Positions 1 to 12,532 of a DNA stretch of 64,000 nucleotides are shown here, in pieces. Made by a program: the position numbers and the translations under genes. A model generated the notes under the pieces. It was not told where the DNA came from. It did no database searches and saw only the letters and a list, made by a program, of their open reading frames with translations. This DNA comes from Lyophyllum atratum (Eukaryota; Basidiomycota; Agaricomycetes; Agaricales; Lyophyllaceae): positions 62,001 through 126,000 of the forward strand of contig JACGCN010000016.1 in the NCBI GenBank assembly GCA_014905825.1, read 5' to 3'. Position 1 is the stretch's first letter, and each line of letters opens with the position of its first letter.

Positions 1-1100
1 GGAGGAGGCGCGGAAGTGGGGCTTCGTGGGCCCGCGCGGGGTGGGGACGGTGGTGTGCTGCTGGAAGCCGAGCGCGGGGAGGATAGGGCTGCGGCTCAAG
101 TTCATGCCTAGAGAACCGCCGCCGCGCTCGATGTCGCCGTGCGTGGGCCGATGTTGCACCATGAGATCCCGGTGGAAGGTAAGGCGCCGTTGGGTGCGGA
201 TGTTCTCGCGCCGGCGTTTGAGGAAGACCAGGAGGAGGATGAAGAGGCCGATGAAGGCGAGGGCGCCGATGATGCCACCAACTATGGCGGGCGTTTTTGA
301 GGCGGGTTTTGAGGTGCCAGTGGAAGGCGTGAGTGTGGGCGTGGGTGTGGGCGTGTTTGAATTGGAAGAAGTGCTATCGGTGGGGAAATGGTAAAGATGG
401 TGTAGAAAGTCTTAGCTAGAAACGTACGAGGTCGAAGAAAGGCCGGACGTCCTGCTGGAGAACGTCAGCATACGGTAATCAAGAGGTAGAAGTCTATACA
501 TACGATGTCGAGCCTGCCGTGGTGGCTGGAGTAGTGAGAGGCGCCGTAGTGGGAGGTGGAGGACCCACGCTAAGGTGTTATAAGATGAGAGCCGAGCCAA
601 CAAGTAGAAGAAGATAGCTCACGTAGAAACCGAGGTCGTAGGTGTTTCAGTCGGATTCGGAGGATTAGGGCCTACGAAGACCGCTTGACTGGTGGCGATG
701 ACTTTATCGCCGTCCCTGTTTGGTACAGTTCCATAAGTATTACCGAAAACAGATACTTGCTGAAGAGGGCAAGAAGACTCACTCAAAGTCGACCGCTTTT
801 AACGTGAACTGCCTGGACATGGTCGAGAAGTTGAAGATCAGTATCGAGAATCCAGCCCGGAGGCTTGAACACACACCCTAGCGAAGTAAATATCACAGGG
901 ACCGTCCCGCTCTGCGAACCCCTGTCCGCCCGTATAGTCTGAGCAAAACCCACATCCGCCCCGACACTGTTAATGAACCTCAAATCGAATATCTTCGGAT
1001 CCCCCTGTTCCCGAGTCCATTTCACCTCGGTGGGCACGAACACGCCCGCCTGAGTCCCGACTCCGAGTGACACAAGCGCAGATACCGATAGTACAGGCAA
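1..1100 (-). CDS. Ser/Thr-rich single-pass membrane protein (partial)
   Basis: Minus-strand gene whose 3' end lies beyond base 1. Readable exons are 804-1100, 623-759, 504-569, 428-454 and 1-373; they join in frame with gtgagc, gtatgt and gtacgt donors, while the first donor (gttaaa) is weaker. The N-terminal exon starts with a hydrophobic, signal-peptide-like stretch (LFLPVLSVSALVSLGVGTQA), then a soluble domain of about 80 residues. A Thr/Ser/Pro-rich stalk follows, then one transmembrane helix (GGIIGALAFIGLFILLLVFL, about bases 210-285), a stop-transfer KRRRE and a basic cytosolic tail. No in-frame ATG is visible before the next upstream stop, so a short 5' exon is probably missing. The shape is that of basidiomycete cell-surface proteins of unknown role; a wall-sensor function is only a guess. 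Confidence 0.7.
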
Positions 1101-1964
1101 AAACAGGGTAATCAGTCTGTCACGGACGCAAAGTCAAAGATAGCTTTCAGTTGGCAGGTTGACGTGAAGGTCATATCAGACGTGCTTACGATAGGAGACA
1201 TTGCATCGCTGCTGCTGCCTGAGACAGTAGTCTGCTATCGTGGTCGTTAAAGAATGGATGAAATCAGCGGCCAGCGCGATTTCGAAGAAGGGGCGACTAG
1301 CACAACGGAATTAAAAGGGATGGAGAGTAGTAACAGAACCAGCCCGTTACTGTGTGGTAGATGGAGAAGGTCACCCTGGGCCCATGGGAAGAAAGGCGTC
1401 GATAACTTCTTCGATCAGCAACGGGTCCGTGGCTGTGAAACAACATGATGGATCATATGAATTGTTTGATGTGCGATCTGTAACGCTGGAGACCATTATT
1501 TGCCATCACACGGTGGGCTAAACAGTGCTCGGCATCGTGGAGAACGGTGAGCACGACATTCGTATTTATAAGGGATATTCCATCTATAATGGATGCAATC
1601 TGTTACGACATGACCCACTTCTGAATCCTACGACTCCAATACGTGGATGTCCGAGTCCGAAGGGACGTCGGAGGAGTCGGCCGAGGTACCGACAGTGGAC
1701 GACCGAGGATAGTGCGCAAAACCGTATGTATTATAGTCTGTTTAATGTTGTGAACAATCCAGCTAAAAGCCCTAGACTTAGTTGAACTGTAAAGATTTAC
1801 TTGATAATAGTCCTTAAAGCACGGCCCGACCTCCAAAGACGACCTCCATGTTTCCGAAGTCCACGCATTGCAGCATCATGTCCAGCCTTCTCGTTCATGA
1901 CGCTTCCCCACAATCGATCACTACCCCCATTGAAATAAGATGACGCCGACTCACACTCAAGGGA
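1101..1964. other. Intergenic, no gene seen
   Basis: Upstream region of the membrane-protein gene and 3' side of the next minus-strand gene. Short open frames on both strands show no signal peptide, domain motif or convincing splice pattern. A missing 5' exon of the membrane-protein gene may lie in the first few hundred bases. Confidence 0.5.
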
Positions 1965-2873
1965 TTAGTGGCTTCTCCGAGAGCTCTTCCTCCCCTTCTT
2001 CCTTCCACTCCCGCTGCCGCCGCCGAAGACGCGCTGGAAGAACACGGGCTTCTGCGTAAGCTGCTGCTGCTGCCCCGGCACTCCGTAAGTTGTCACAGGA
2101 TAGATGGTCGGTGGGTACGCTGCATTTTGTGGGTACTGTGCGGGAGGGGAGGCAAGAGGCAGCGCCTGGCTCTGACCGTAAAAGCCCCCGTATGGCGCGG
2201 TACGCGGGGCCTGCGTCTGCGGAGGGAAGTAAGAGCTTTGCGGGTGATACCCCTGCGCCGGAGGTTGATAAAATGATGGTGACTGTAGGTATTTGTTAAT
2301 ATGCTTGGCATGACGGGAGGTATATGATGATCGACTCACACCGACTGAAGCTGCACCATGTTTTGTGGGATAGACGTAACCACCCGGCGAAAGCACCTGC
2401 CCGGGGCCTGTAGTCGTGCCGTATGGATACGGGTAAGCCTGCGCCGGCGGGGAGGTCGGAGGTGTCATGATGTACTTCGGCGAACGATGATGATGAGAAG
2501 AGGAGTGGTGCCGTGAGTCTGGATGTTGGGGTGGGTAGATTGTTGTCATGGGGGGCGTTGTCTGCGGCTGAACATACATTGACTGGAATGTAGGAACAGG
2601 CATCGGCCCTGGTGATATCGGCGAGTTTGAGTACGGCTCGGAGGACGAGGAGGACGACGAAGAAGACGAGCCTCGGCGGCGGCGGGGTTGGTACATTGAA
2701 TGGCTCTGCTGTCGGTTCGATGGCCGCTGGAGGCGTGACGGCCTGCGATGTGGTTCACCATTCTCGTCGAATTCGGGTCGGTGTTCCTCAGTTTGGTCGA
2801 CCCATTGTGCTATGCGGTGCTGGGTCTGCATGTACCGCTCGTAGGCATCGGGGGAGTAATCATACTCGGTCAT
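1965..2873 (-). CDS. Disordered Pro/Gln/Ser/Tyr-rich protein, MTEYD family
   Basis: Uninterrupted 302-codon frame starting at the ATG at 2873. The first 30 residues (MTEYDYSPDAYERYMQTQHR...WVDQTEE) look like a short structured segment. The rest is low complexity: a basic RRRR patch, a run of ten serines near residue 70, His-rich and Pro/Tyr/Gln-rich stretches, and a basic tail ending RKKGRKSSRRSH. The same N-terminal pattern recurs in the gene at 21357, so the two are paralogues. I recognise no catalytic domain. A scaffold or RNA/membrane-binding role is possible but unsupported. Confidence 0.75.
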   Translation of the reverse strand: MTEYDYSPDAYERYMQTQHRIAQWVDQTEEHRPEFDENGEPHRRPSRLQRPSNRQQSHSMYQPRRRRGSSSSSSSSSSEPYSNSPISPGPMPVPTFQSMYVQPQTTPPMTTIYPPQHPDSRHHSSSHHHRSPKYIMTPPTSPPAQAYPYPYGTTTGPGQVLSPGGYVYPTKHGAASVGVSRSSYTSRHAKHINKYLQSPSFYQPPAQGYHPQSSYFPPQTQAPRTAPYGGFYGQSQALPLASPPAQYPQNAAYPPTIYPVTTYGVPGQQQQLTQKPVFFQRVFGGGSGSGRKKGRKSSRRSH

Positions 2874-5712
2874 GGAGTGTGTGAAGGGGAAAGACGTGAA
2901 AGTTGGGAACGAGCACTCAGCACAAGCCTGCGGAAGAGGTATTAGTAGGGCAGTCGGAAAACAACAAAAGGGGTGGCACCTGTTTTTGTATTCTCGGTAA
3001 CACCGCCTAGTGCCCAGATGATCTAGTATTGGCTTCTATTGTTATCTACGTCAGGCCGGGAACGTTACTTTCGCCTGGAAAGTGGGTATGAGAAGAACGC
3101 GGGGCGAGTCAGGAGGCTGGGGCAGCCGAAATGTCTAGCCTTGGGATGTGAGGTAAGGAGGTTGGCATGAGGCCGAATACGGAACAATGACCCTTAGAAG
3201 CCTTAAGCCTATATAAGGAAGAATGATACGAACATGCATGTCAATGTCATATGATATGTCAGACTTGGGAGCAGTCTGAGTGAGTCGGGATCTCTGATTA
3301 GTATGGTGAAATCGTGCACTCCACTGTACCCATCGACAGATAGTAGTAAAACCATCGAGAGTCACTGGGAATTCGTGGAGCGAACAGTGTACGCTGATGA
3401 GGTATGAATTAGCAATTCGAGTGAGGGCATTGAGTTATTTTACTATTGCTTTAGGGTCGTTAGATCTCCATGATCCCTTTGAAAGCTTCGTTTTTGGAGT
3501 CGGCGGGAGCCCTCGGATTGAAGCTTGAGAGCATGACGACGTAAATATTTGAGGGGATGGAAAAGGTGTTCCCCGGGCCGGCTGGTCCGCCACGTGCTCT
3601 CCTTGTGTTGCGGTGGGAAGTTGGGCTTCCCTTTTTTGGACCGCTCTTCCATTCCGTGCCCCTGCTTCGAAGTCAAATCTCATTTGATTCTGTCTTGATA
3701 TGTCTAGCGCTCCATTCTCCTGATGAACGCTGACTCCTCAAGCTGTGCTAATATTTACACTTATGCTCGCTGAGTCAGTGCGTTTGCCTTGGATTTACAG
3801 GCCGTGGCCTCGTGTTGATTCGATACTTCAAAGTGCAGACCCCTGTAATCAGCTTGCAGGCTGTTCCGTGCATGCGGTCCGAGATGACGTTGATGAACGG
3901 CCATTATGCATTACTCCGACGTTCGCTGCTCAATACCCCTAACAAGTCAAAAAGAAAATCCAAAACTGGTATCTCCGCAATCTGATATCAGTGACAAAGA
4001 TGTTTGTTGGGGACGTGTACTATCTGATTACACCAACATGGACGCAGCCTCCGCCACTAGGATTGGACAAAACTTCAGCGCTGATTCATGGGAACCCGAA
4101 TTCCAGCGACGCTATGTTTGGATGATGCGGTAAGTGACGACACTGAGCTCGGAAACCCTTGACCCTGGCTTTCCTTCATTAAAGCAGTGCGTCTAATGCT
4201 GTCGAACGAAGAAATACTTAGACACCCTTATTACGGCTGTGGGTCCGAAGCGGCTACGGGTGTTTCGCCTTCCGCCGACCGTTTTACCCTTGAAACAGGC
4301 CTCAGCCATACTAGGCTCAGATGAATTGTGGGTGCATTGTCAATTCTTTGTTGCCTAAGGTACTCATGTTCCGTTCTCCCAATTTACGCAAGCCTATCAT
4401 ATGTGGGAAACGAGTGACCATTTCCGCGCGCGCCCAAAATATTTCCCCGGCGGGCTAGGGATGAGATGGAAATTTCGTAAACTGGCTGTTGGACTCGCGG
4501 AGCGCTGTGTCTTCTCCCTCGCTGTTAAGCTACTTCCAAGTACTGCGCTTCCAGCATGTGGGTCTTATTCTCCGCAGTCCGAGGCAGTGCATTTATAATA
4601 AGCTGGGGTCCCTGTTTACGGCCATGCGGCTCGGTATTTTTCTCCCATAGAGAACCCTCGGATGGCGGTGAATGGGTAATATACATTCTTTCCATAACTC
4701 GACCTTTTCTTTGGCCATCCAGGGTGTCGCTGATAAGACTGCTGCTGCATCTACAGTCAGACTGGCCAGACTGCCGTTTATCTTTCGTCATACGATGCCT
4801 CGAGGAAGGTCATTAGTCTTCCGGTCCGTCTCGATCGTTGCGAGGACCTTCCCACCGCAGGTCACTTGAGGTTGGCTCTTCAACTACTTTTTCGTATACC
4901 TAAATCTAATCTGTTTCATTGGTACATCTCCCTGTGCAATCTTTGAATACGCACTGGTATGTGTACCTGAAACTCTTTCCGCAAGAAATTCTCCACAATC
5001 GGTCATCCACGCAAATCGAAGGTGCGATAAGCTACTTGCACCGCACGTCATCTAACCGACCCTTCACATCGTCAGGCTACCTGGATGGGACTGAAATGCT
5101 TTCCGACATCGACAACGGTCTTGAACCGCGTATCAAACCATTATCGCGATACACCCAGTCAAAAGCACCGTCTCGAGACCTACAGGTGAGCTCGATGATA
5201 CAGGGCAGGTGCTCAAGTTTCAAAGTAATTGACAACTACGCACTTACTTAGGACAATGCATCACGATCTGATTCCCTTCAGAACCTGCACTTTTCATGAC
5301 CATCAGTCGATGTTCGTATCATCCTCAAGTCAAACAGGCAGCGGTAGTGATATAGGCGGAATAACCAATTCATTCACCACGTTTTCGACGCGATATCAAC
5401 GATTTCCCTTCTAGACTCTCATGCAACCACCGCCCCCGCTTCACGCACCACACTGTGTATAATATCAACCAAGGAAACCGCGGCTGCTTCTGTATCCGAT
5501 GGGTTGGGTAAACCAGAGCCTTCAACTTACCTCTTGCCTCCGACGCTCACGGGCCGCGTGAGTCTACATTTGTAAAGCGACCTCGAGATACAGGCACTGC
5601 AACCTAACTCTAGATCCAACAGGTCTCTGCAACGATCTGAAATCTGTTTTGAAACCAAAGAGACGCGGAACGTGTGAGCCTCGCGGCAAACGCCACGTCT
5701 CCTCCGCCAATT
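2874..5712. other. Long intergenic region, no gene seen
   Basis: About 2.8 kb with only short open frames on both strands and no recognisable motif, tRNA or transposon end. It may hold the promoter of the minus-strand gene ending at 1965, plus decayed sequence. Confidence 0.5.
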
Positions 5713-5817
5713 CTCCATTTTCAAAATCATATACCCAAATCAGCCGTTCAAAACGACACACGGTCTACTCTCTAGTCCTCCATTTTCAAAATCATATACC
5801 CAAATCAGCCGTTCAAA
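5713..5817. repeat. 40-bp direct repeat, two copies 65 bp apart
   Basis: The segment beginning ctccattttcaaaatcatat occurs at about 5713-5752 and again at about 5778-5817, essentially unchanged. It lies 200-300 bp upstream of the small secreted protein gene at 6014 and could be part of its promoter or a recent local duplication. Confidence 0.8.
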
Positions 5818-5967
5818 GCGAAAGATGGTCTCACTCCTCAACAAGCCCTTGATCGACACCTGACAATCATCAAAAAATGCCTCTGCAGCGGTGTTTCCTG
5901 GCCGCGACAGGGTATGCCCAAGATATGAAGTAGCCCTTTTGACAAACATCTCAGGCACGCAGGTGGA

Positions 5968-5975
5968 CATAAAAG
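5968..5975 (+). promoter_or_regulatory. TATA-like element of the secreted-protein gene
   Basis: cataaaag about 40 bp upstream of the ATG at 6014, a normal core-promoter arrangement for a fungal secreted-protein gene. Assigned by sequence and distance only. Confidence 0.5.
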
Positions 5976-6013
5976 CAGGGCGCCTTCACGACGGTTCACC
6001 CATTGTCTTAACC

Positions 6014-6471
6014 ATGCATTTCGCCACCGTCGCTGCTGCTGTCCTCTCCCTCGCTGTCTCTGTGACACAGGCGCAGACTCCCATCCCGCCCGCCGGGGTG
6101 AGTTTTGACGCTTTTACCCAAAACGGATTCGTACTGACTTGACCTCAATCCCGTTCTAGCTGTTCTGCTGTCCACCTTACGGACCTGGAGGAAGAACGCT
6201 CGACCGCCAACAACTCAACCCTTACGCTATCTTCTGCTAGTCCGTATCCCAACAAGTCGTTTCTAATTGGTGCACTAACCTTATTCATGGTGCGATATAG
6301 TTACGACGAGGGCACGGAGCAGGGATGCTTCTACGTAAGTCCTCTTAGTACGGGTAAAGATCTATTCTCATGCGCTTTTAGGATCCTGGTACCGGTGGCG
6401 GAGGAGGACCCGCGGCTGGCTGCCCGGTTCAAGCAATTACCAACCCTCACCCACCTACATGCCCCGTTTGA
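6014..6471 (+). CDS. Small cysteine-containing secreted protein
   Basis: Four exons, 6014-6097, 6160-6239, 6301-6334 and 6382-6471, give 95 residues. Introns use gtgagt, gtccgt and gtaagt donors; the second contains a cactaac branch site. Exon 1 is a clean signal peptide (MHFATVAAAVLSLAVSVTQA). The mature part of about 75 residues contains an FCCPPYGPGG motif, a Gly-rich linker and six Cys in total, ending TCPV. Size and cysteines fit a fungal effector-like or surface protein. No named family is recognised and the function is unknown. Confidence 0.75.
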
Positions 6472-7201
6472 GGCAACGCGGTTTCAACAGAGGCGACCTC
6501 GCGGAAGAGGACGGCGATTAATCATGATCAGTAAAGCCATATACACGTATTTCGCAATGCAATGAATTGGTATCAACCGAGGTATCCACTCTAGCGCTGG
6601 CTGGAGTCATGAAAGGCTATGATCGCTTGACCCTTGCACTGTGTACCAAGACAATGTCGAATGTGCTTTGCTGCGCATTGATGATTACAGAAATTATGAC
6701 GCGAGTTCTGCAGGTACAACTACAGAGTCGACCCAAGGTCGTCCCCTCGCTGTCAACAATTCCAGAAGGCTCTCGAGTTGTACTTACTCTCCCTTGGACC
6801 CTAGACCCACGATCCCAAGGCCTGTGCTCAAGCTCTCCAAAACAGAAATGAAATCCAACACCCTCCAAAAACAGGAGACCTCATCAAGTCCAAGACAAAT
6901 CGGAATACAACAGAGAAAACTACATTCACTTTTCGTAAAGTAAGTACTTACAACAACAAAGGACAACCGCATCCGATCCTACATATACAGTGTCCAACAA
7001 AAGAAAAACTATCTCAATAGTAGTATGCAAGGTAAAGGCGAGGAGGCAACAAGAGCGGGAAAAAGACATGACAGGTCATTAAAGGGCGTACAGGGTATGT
7101 ACAAGTACATATCATAGAACGAAGAGAGGGCGTGAAGATCATGCAATATCTCATTTTCAGTCCGTTTCGTCACACGAGGATTCGGAGGCTCAACCAATTC
7201 A
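6472..7201. other. Intergenic between convergent genes
   Basis: Space between the 3' ends of the secreted-protein gene and the HAM1-family gene. A frame near 6640-6900 (CTVYQDNVECALLRIDDYR...) looks weakly protein-like but has no start or splice support, so it is not called. Confidence 0.4.
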
Positions 7202-10200
7202 TCATACAATGTTAAACCTAACGAACAGACACCTCATCAGCTACTGCCCCCACCGAAACGAAAAAAGAAAACTCACGCCTCAGACTTCCAGTCCTCGCCC
7301 TTCGCCGCCAGCTCCTCCTTCTCCGCCGTCCGGTTGACCCACCCAGCAGGGTGGCCCTCATGGGACAAGAGCGAGTTGCGCTTGTTCGAGACGACCTTGA
7401 ACTGCGAGTGCGACGCCGTAGTCGACGCGGGCGACTTTGTCGACGACGCATCGTCCTTCTTGCGCTTGAACAGCTAGAAAAAAAACACATCATCAGCGCC
7501 CGCACCAAGAAATACAAACCTTGAAACACTCACCTCCTGCATCGCCTGCACCCTCCCCTCCCCATCCTCCGCCTTCGCGCTCTCCATCCGATCCCTCACA
7601 GCAACGAGCTGCCCATCGACGTACTCCAGTCCCGTCTCCAGCGCATCCGCGACGGCCTTCTGGATCTGCTTCTTGATCAGGCTGCGCGCGAGCGGCTGCA
7701 ACGTCTTGTACAAAAAGTCATGCTTCGAATCCCGGATGCTGAACTTGAGTCCGTCGACTTTGACGTGCACATGCTCCACTTTGAACACGGATGACTTGTC
7801 CTTGCCCGCCGAGACCAGCGTCACCGTCGCCTGTATTACACACCACGCGTCAGCACATCCCCAAGAACGAAGAACGAAGTAAAGGAATGAGAAGAAGAAC
7901 AAAACGTACCGTCAACCCCTCCCCACCAAGCACAACATCCGCCAGCCCCGAATCCTTCATCTTCGGCACCCCCGTCTTCTTCTTATAATAAAACGCCACA
8001 TCCCTCATATCCGCCTGGATCTGCGCAAACGTCAACGTGAAGCGATGATGCGCCTCGTCCTTGATCGCGTTGTACGGCGAGAACTTGACAAAGTTGTGCG
8101 CCTCGAGCGACACCTGGTTCGGGAAGAGGTTGCGCCCGGAGAGCGTGAGGTTCTCGACGACGAGGTCGAGGCCGTCGTCGGTGTACTCGACGCGCGGGAT
8201 GGGGATGTAGCCGACCTGGGGGGTGTAGGCGTGAGTCCAAGGGCGGGGAGACGAGGAAGAGCAGAAACGGACCTTGTCGACGAGCTGCGGCAAAATGACC
8301 TTGCGGATGTCATTCCAAAGATCACTCTTGAACTTCAAGCTTCCCTCGCTATCGAACAACAGGTCCTTCGTCAGCCTCGCCCAGTCCTCTCCAAAGCGCC
8401 GGTTGATCTACGGTTCAACTAGTCAGCCTACTTGGACCATAAAGAAAGAAGGGTGAGTACGCACCGGGTCCTCGCCCATCGCCTTGAACCAATCCCCAGT
8501 ACTATTGAATAGGCGATCAAAGTGCTCCTTATACTTCCCATCGTAGAACTGGCGACCATCATCACGGAGCCTCCTCGCCTGGGCGTTGCAGTCTGGCTCC
8601 AGAACATATCCAGGCTCCAGGAGGACCTAAGATAGCATGATGTTCAACATCGTAGAACCATGGAACAAACGAAGGAGGCGCGCACCTTGTGGATATACGT
8701 ATTGACCTCCTCGAACCACTTCCGGAGCTCCGCATCCCGAGACGCGTCGTCGCGCAGGGCCTCAAAACTGTCAAGGATAGGATCCATGCTCTTCCCGTTT
8801 GCGAAGCGCTCCAGCAGTGTGCGGATCTCGTTGATCGCCTGCTGGAGTGTCCGGTCCTGTTGATCAAGTATATCAGCATTGGGATGGGAAGATAAAGGGA
8901 GGAAAATCGAACCTCGCTGACCCCGCGTACACCCTCCTTATGCGCTTCGACGGCGCCGCGACCGTGTGCGGCGTACTCCTCGGCGTAGTTGAGCAGCCAG
9001 CGGATCGCCTCTTGGTAGTCGTCGTGCTTCTGGCACTCAATGATGACCTATTCGCAACAATGGGGTCAGTATATGCCATCTTGTAGATACAGAGCTTGAA
9101 AAGTGAAAGGGGAGAACGTAGCGCAGCAGATGCCCAGTGTCTGTGCCTCACGTAGGCGGCCTAGAATACGGCTAGTGAAAGGAAAAGAAAGGCAACGAAC
9201 CTTCTTGCCGCGGTAGATGAACTGATCTCTTCGCTCAGGCGGGAAGTATTCCTCGGTCAAGAACTTCTTCCCTCGGTCAATACGATCCTTGTGCTCCTGC
9301 GGTACCTTGTCCGTCACGTTGTCCTAGAACAAATAACACCCGTTAGCTTCGTCTTCAACTCTCAAACGAAAAAGGTAAGAGCACGCACCCTAAGTCCTTT
9401 GATCCGTCCAAAGAACCCTCCCTTCTTCCTCTCCACCTCCACATCGGCATCAGGATCCTCCGCAGCCCTACGCTCGCGCTCCTTCGCCTCCTGTTCGCCC
9501 CTCTGCTCCGCACTCTCCTTCGCATCACGAGCATGCTCTGCCGGACGATCGACCTTCTCATCACCCGCAACCCCTCTCGCCGTCGTCTCAAGCCTCGACG
9601 AATCAGTATTATCCAGCCCCGACCTCACAGCCTCCTCCCCAAACGCCTTCGCTTCATTCGGCCTCAAATCCTTCTGCTGCTCCTCCTCGTCCGTTCGCCC
9701 CGCCACATCCCCACTCACACCTCCCTTCGCCTTCTCCTTTTCCTCCCCAACCATATCGCGTACCTCCCCGACGCTGCGCTCCTTCCCGTCAGCGCCGACG
9801 ATACGCGCATCCGAGTCCTGCTTCGGATGGTGCTTGATTTTGGCCTCGGTGCCGGGCACACGCGCCTCGAGGACGGGCGTTTCGTTGGGGCCTGCGCGGC
9901 GCCCGCCTTCGGTGATGAACTCGTCCTGGGGCCCGCTGGCGTCGACGTTGGCCATGGCCTCTTGGGGCGGGGCGGCGAGTTCGGCGGCTTTGGAGAGGCC
10001 GGTGGAGAGGAGGTCGCGGCCGATGAGGGAGAAGTCGGACAAGAGCTTGCGGACTTCGGAGTTGGTGAGGATGAGGGAGAGAAGAGTGCGCAGGTGTTGC
10101 ACAGCTGTAGGGAAAAGGGTTAGTTGGGGGGGAAGAGGGCGGGTATATGCGCGATGAGGGTACCTTGTCTCGAGTCTTCGCTCATTTTTTCTTGGTCGAC

Positions 10201-10644
10201 GGGGACACCTTCTTTTCCGGGTACACCCCCGAGGATGGCCTGGTGGTCGATGGCGCGGGTGTGCCAGATGAATTGCTGGAAGAGCTCGTCGCCGTTCTTC
10301 TCTCTGACCATGAGACGCGCGGTCTCCACGATATCCTTGGTATCTTGCACGAGCTTTTTTCCGTCCGGGGACAGCTTGTCGACGTCGATGGGGGAGTGCT
10401 CGAGCACATATCGGAGTGCCTTGTCGATCTGCTCGTTGGTGGGCATGCGGCCCAGGCGGAAGGCTTCGATCATGCCATAGAGGCGAAGCTAGACAGCCAT
10501 TAGCGGGGCTGAAACATTGAACACAAGTAAAACACGTACTTTGCGGTCGACGTCGGCGTCCTTGGCCTTCTTGTTGACGGGGTCGGCGACGGAGTCCTTG
10601 GCGGGGTGGGTGCTGGTATCTTTTCGGGCGGCCGGTAGAGACAT
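7202..10644 (-). CDS. HAM1-family protein (HAM1 N-terminal + DUF4449-like C-terminal domain)
   Basis: Twelve exons on the minus strand: 10540-10644, 10164-10488, 9389-10104, 9201-9323, 8913-9047, 8686-8856, 8465-8626, 8273-8407, 7910-8215, 7534-7830, 7277-7473 and 7202-7217, giving about 895 residues. The N-terminal half carries an ordered region (LRLYGMIEAFRLGRMPTNEQ) and a long charged, disordered linker. The middle has RRDQFIYRGKKVIIECQKHD. The C-terminal half holds the lipid-binding-like segment VGYIPIPRVEYTDDGLDLVV, followed by NLTLSGRNLFPNQV. These match what I know of fungal HAM1-like/DUF4449 proteins, related to tubular lipid-binding domains. The 57-nt intron at 8216-8272 keeps frame if retained. 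Not using the last intron gives a stop at 7273 instead. The 153-nt intron 9048-9200 is long for this gene and could hide a microexon. Confidence 0.8.
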
Positions 10645-11734
10645 GATTATGGGGGGACCGTCTCACGGAGTCGAGCATTATATATGCTGGACGCGGGGCG
10701 ATGATGATTTGGCGACGTCATCCTTGGTTTTGCAAGACCTGTTGGAGAGCAGAGCAGGGAAAGTCCTGAGCTATTTTGAGACCTGCCATTTTAGGAAAGG
10801 CCAATTCGCACGTTCCCGAGGGTCCGTGCGCTTCGACTACAAGCACCATCGCGGTTCTCACTGGATAGCACTATTTATCCCCTGGAATATCCTCGACTCT
10901 GTGTAAGCTGCTCTTTGTGTAAGACACTCCGAGTCCTTGGCGCGCCCGATTGGATACCGATGATGTCAAGTTGAATCAATTGTATAGTGACTCCACTGCC
11001 TGCCTTTTGCAATTCATGCTTGCTCCTACTCCTTTGTTCGCGATCGAACAGTTCAACGCAGTCGAAAGCTTACAACTGGCGTACATCTTGCATCATGAAT
11101 CGCTCCGATTACTGTCCTGGCATGGCCTAGTTTCCATCGATCAGGCCGCTCCCTTCATAGCCTTTCCCAGTCGCGGGGACCTTCCGACACGCGATAGCCT
11201 CATTGAGCGTCTGCTTATTCTTCCTGTCAATAGATCCCCTTGCGATCCTCCCCCAACGTCATCGCATCTTAGAGGCCCCGACGCGTCCGACCCAATGGTC
11301 AGGTAACCCTTATCGTGGTGCCTCATTTCATTTCACGTCCTTCTCTATGACCTCGTCATTCCAAAACAAGTGGATACCAGTATGCGCGATACGAGAGCTC
11401 TCTGCTCCCCAGTATACCATAACTCTCAATCCGATTATCTTCCTCAGGTCGAGTAACGCATCCGAAGGTCTAGACGTCTATCAGTTATTGTTCACTCCTC
11501 CTCCATGCCTTGTCGCTCCATCGTCTCTCAATGCCGCTGGTTATCCCTGTACACCCTTGTTTTCTGACGGGAACCCTTTCGACTCCAACTACTACAGTCA
11601 CCGTGTTGAGCAGATCAGTCATGACTCATGAGCTTACAGTGCTCACTGCTGAATGTACAAAAGAACTGTGTTCATACTTATCGGCAAAGGTTTGAAAAAG
11701 TGGACCATGCACTAACCTGCACTAACTCCAATCA
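10645..11734. other. Upstream region of the HAM1-family gene
   Basis: No convincing coding frame. The sequence from about 11495 onward is the left part of the first tRNA-Asp repeat unit: it shares the tgtacacccttg and gagcagatcagtcatga words with the other two units. Confidence 0.5.
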
Positions 11735-11828
11735 CTCCCTGTCTGGGAGTCGAACCCAGCTCTCGCGCGGGAGTAGTGATCCCAATTCCATGACAAGCGC
11801 GTGTACTGAACCGATATACTAACAAGGA
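11735..11828 (-). tRNA. tRNA-Asp(GTC), 21-nt intron
   Basis: Folds as a standard cloverleaf of 73 nt. The acceptor TCCTTGT pairs with ACAGGGA, and the discriminator is G. The D stem is GTAT/GTAC, the anticodon stem CGCGC/GCGCG, and the T arm CTGGG-TTCGACT-CCCAG. Anticodon GTC lies at 11792-11794 (minus strand). An intron at 11770-11790 sits at the canonical 37/38 position. Confidence 0.93.
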
Positions 11829-12313
11829 GTGATTGACCGCTGAGGCCTGAGGCTTTGGGGACTTCCCGGACGGACGCCGCGCAGAGCTCACCACGTCTGC
11901 ACGACTACCAATTATTATAGTGTTATTATTCGCCGCTCCTCCGGAATGCCTCGTCGCTCCATCACCTCCGGTTTTCCTGTACACCCTTGATTCCTGAATA
12001 ATGGTCCAAACTCTAGTCGTGCTTTCTACAGTGGCAACAGAAATACTTTCAAGGCGCGATATCGGTCTTCGAGATTCGGCGGGATCTCCAGCCCCAATTG
12101 GCAGCCCCAGTAAGATCCCGCGAAAAGAAGGAAGCCGCAATCTTACACGTGCCACCGGTCCAGGAGAAAGCGACTTCAACTACTGACACCTTCAGGAGCA
12201 GATCAGTCATGAATTATGATGTTACAGACAAGTTTGAAGTTACAGTGCGCAAAACATTGCATGCACACTACTCACCGGCACAAGGTACAAAAAATCGGTC
12301 AGTTTCCTCCTAG

Positions 12314-12408
12314 CTCCCTGTCTGGGAGTCGAACCCAGCTCTCGCGCGTAGTCCCATCTTCGAACGTCCATGACAGGCGCGTGTACTGAACCGATATACT
12401 AACAAGGA
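12314..12408 (-). tRNA. tRNA-Asp(GTC), 22-nt intron
   Basis: Mature sequence as in the first copy except C instead of T at position 32. Anticodon GTC at 12372-12374; intron 12349-12370 after position 37. The intron sequence is unrelated to those of the other copies. Confidence 0.93.
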
Positions 12409-12532
12409 GTGATTGACTGCTTAGGCTTTAGGGACTTCGCGGACGGACGCTACGCAGAGCTCACCACGTCTATCAGGAATTATTCGCCCATCCATGCCTC
12501 GTCGCTCTATCACCTCTGGTTGTACACCCTTG

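Noticed and set aside
9291..10157. 288-codon plus-strand frame rich in Ser/Ala/Arg
   Set aside because: Antisense of the charged linker exon of the HAM1-family gene, which has eleven consistent splice junctions on the other strand.
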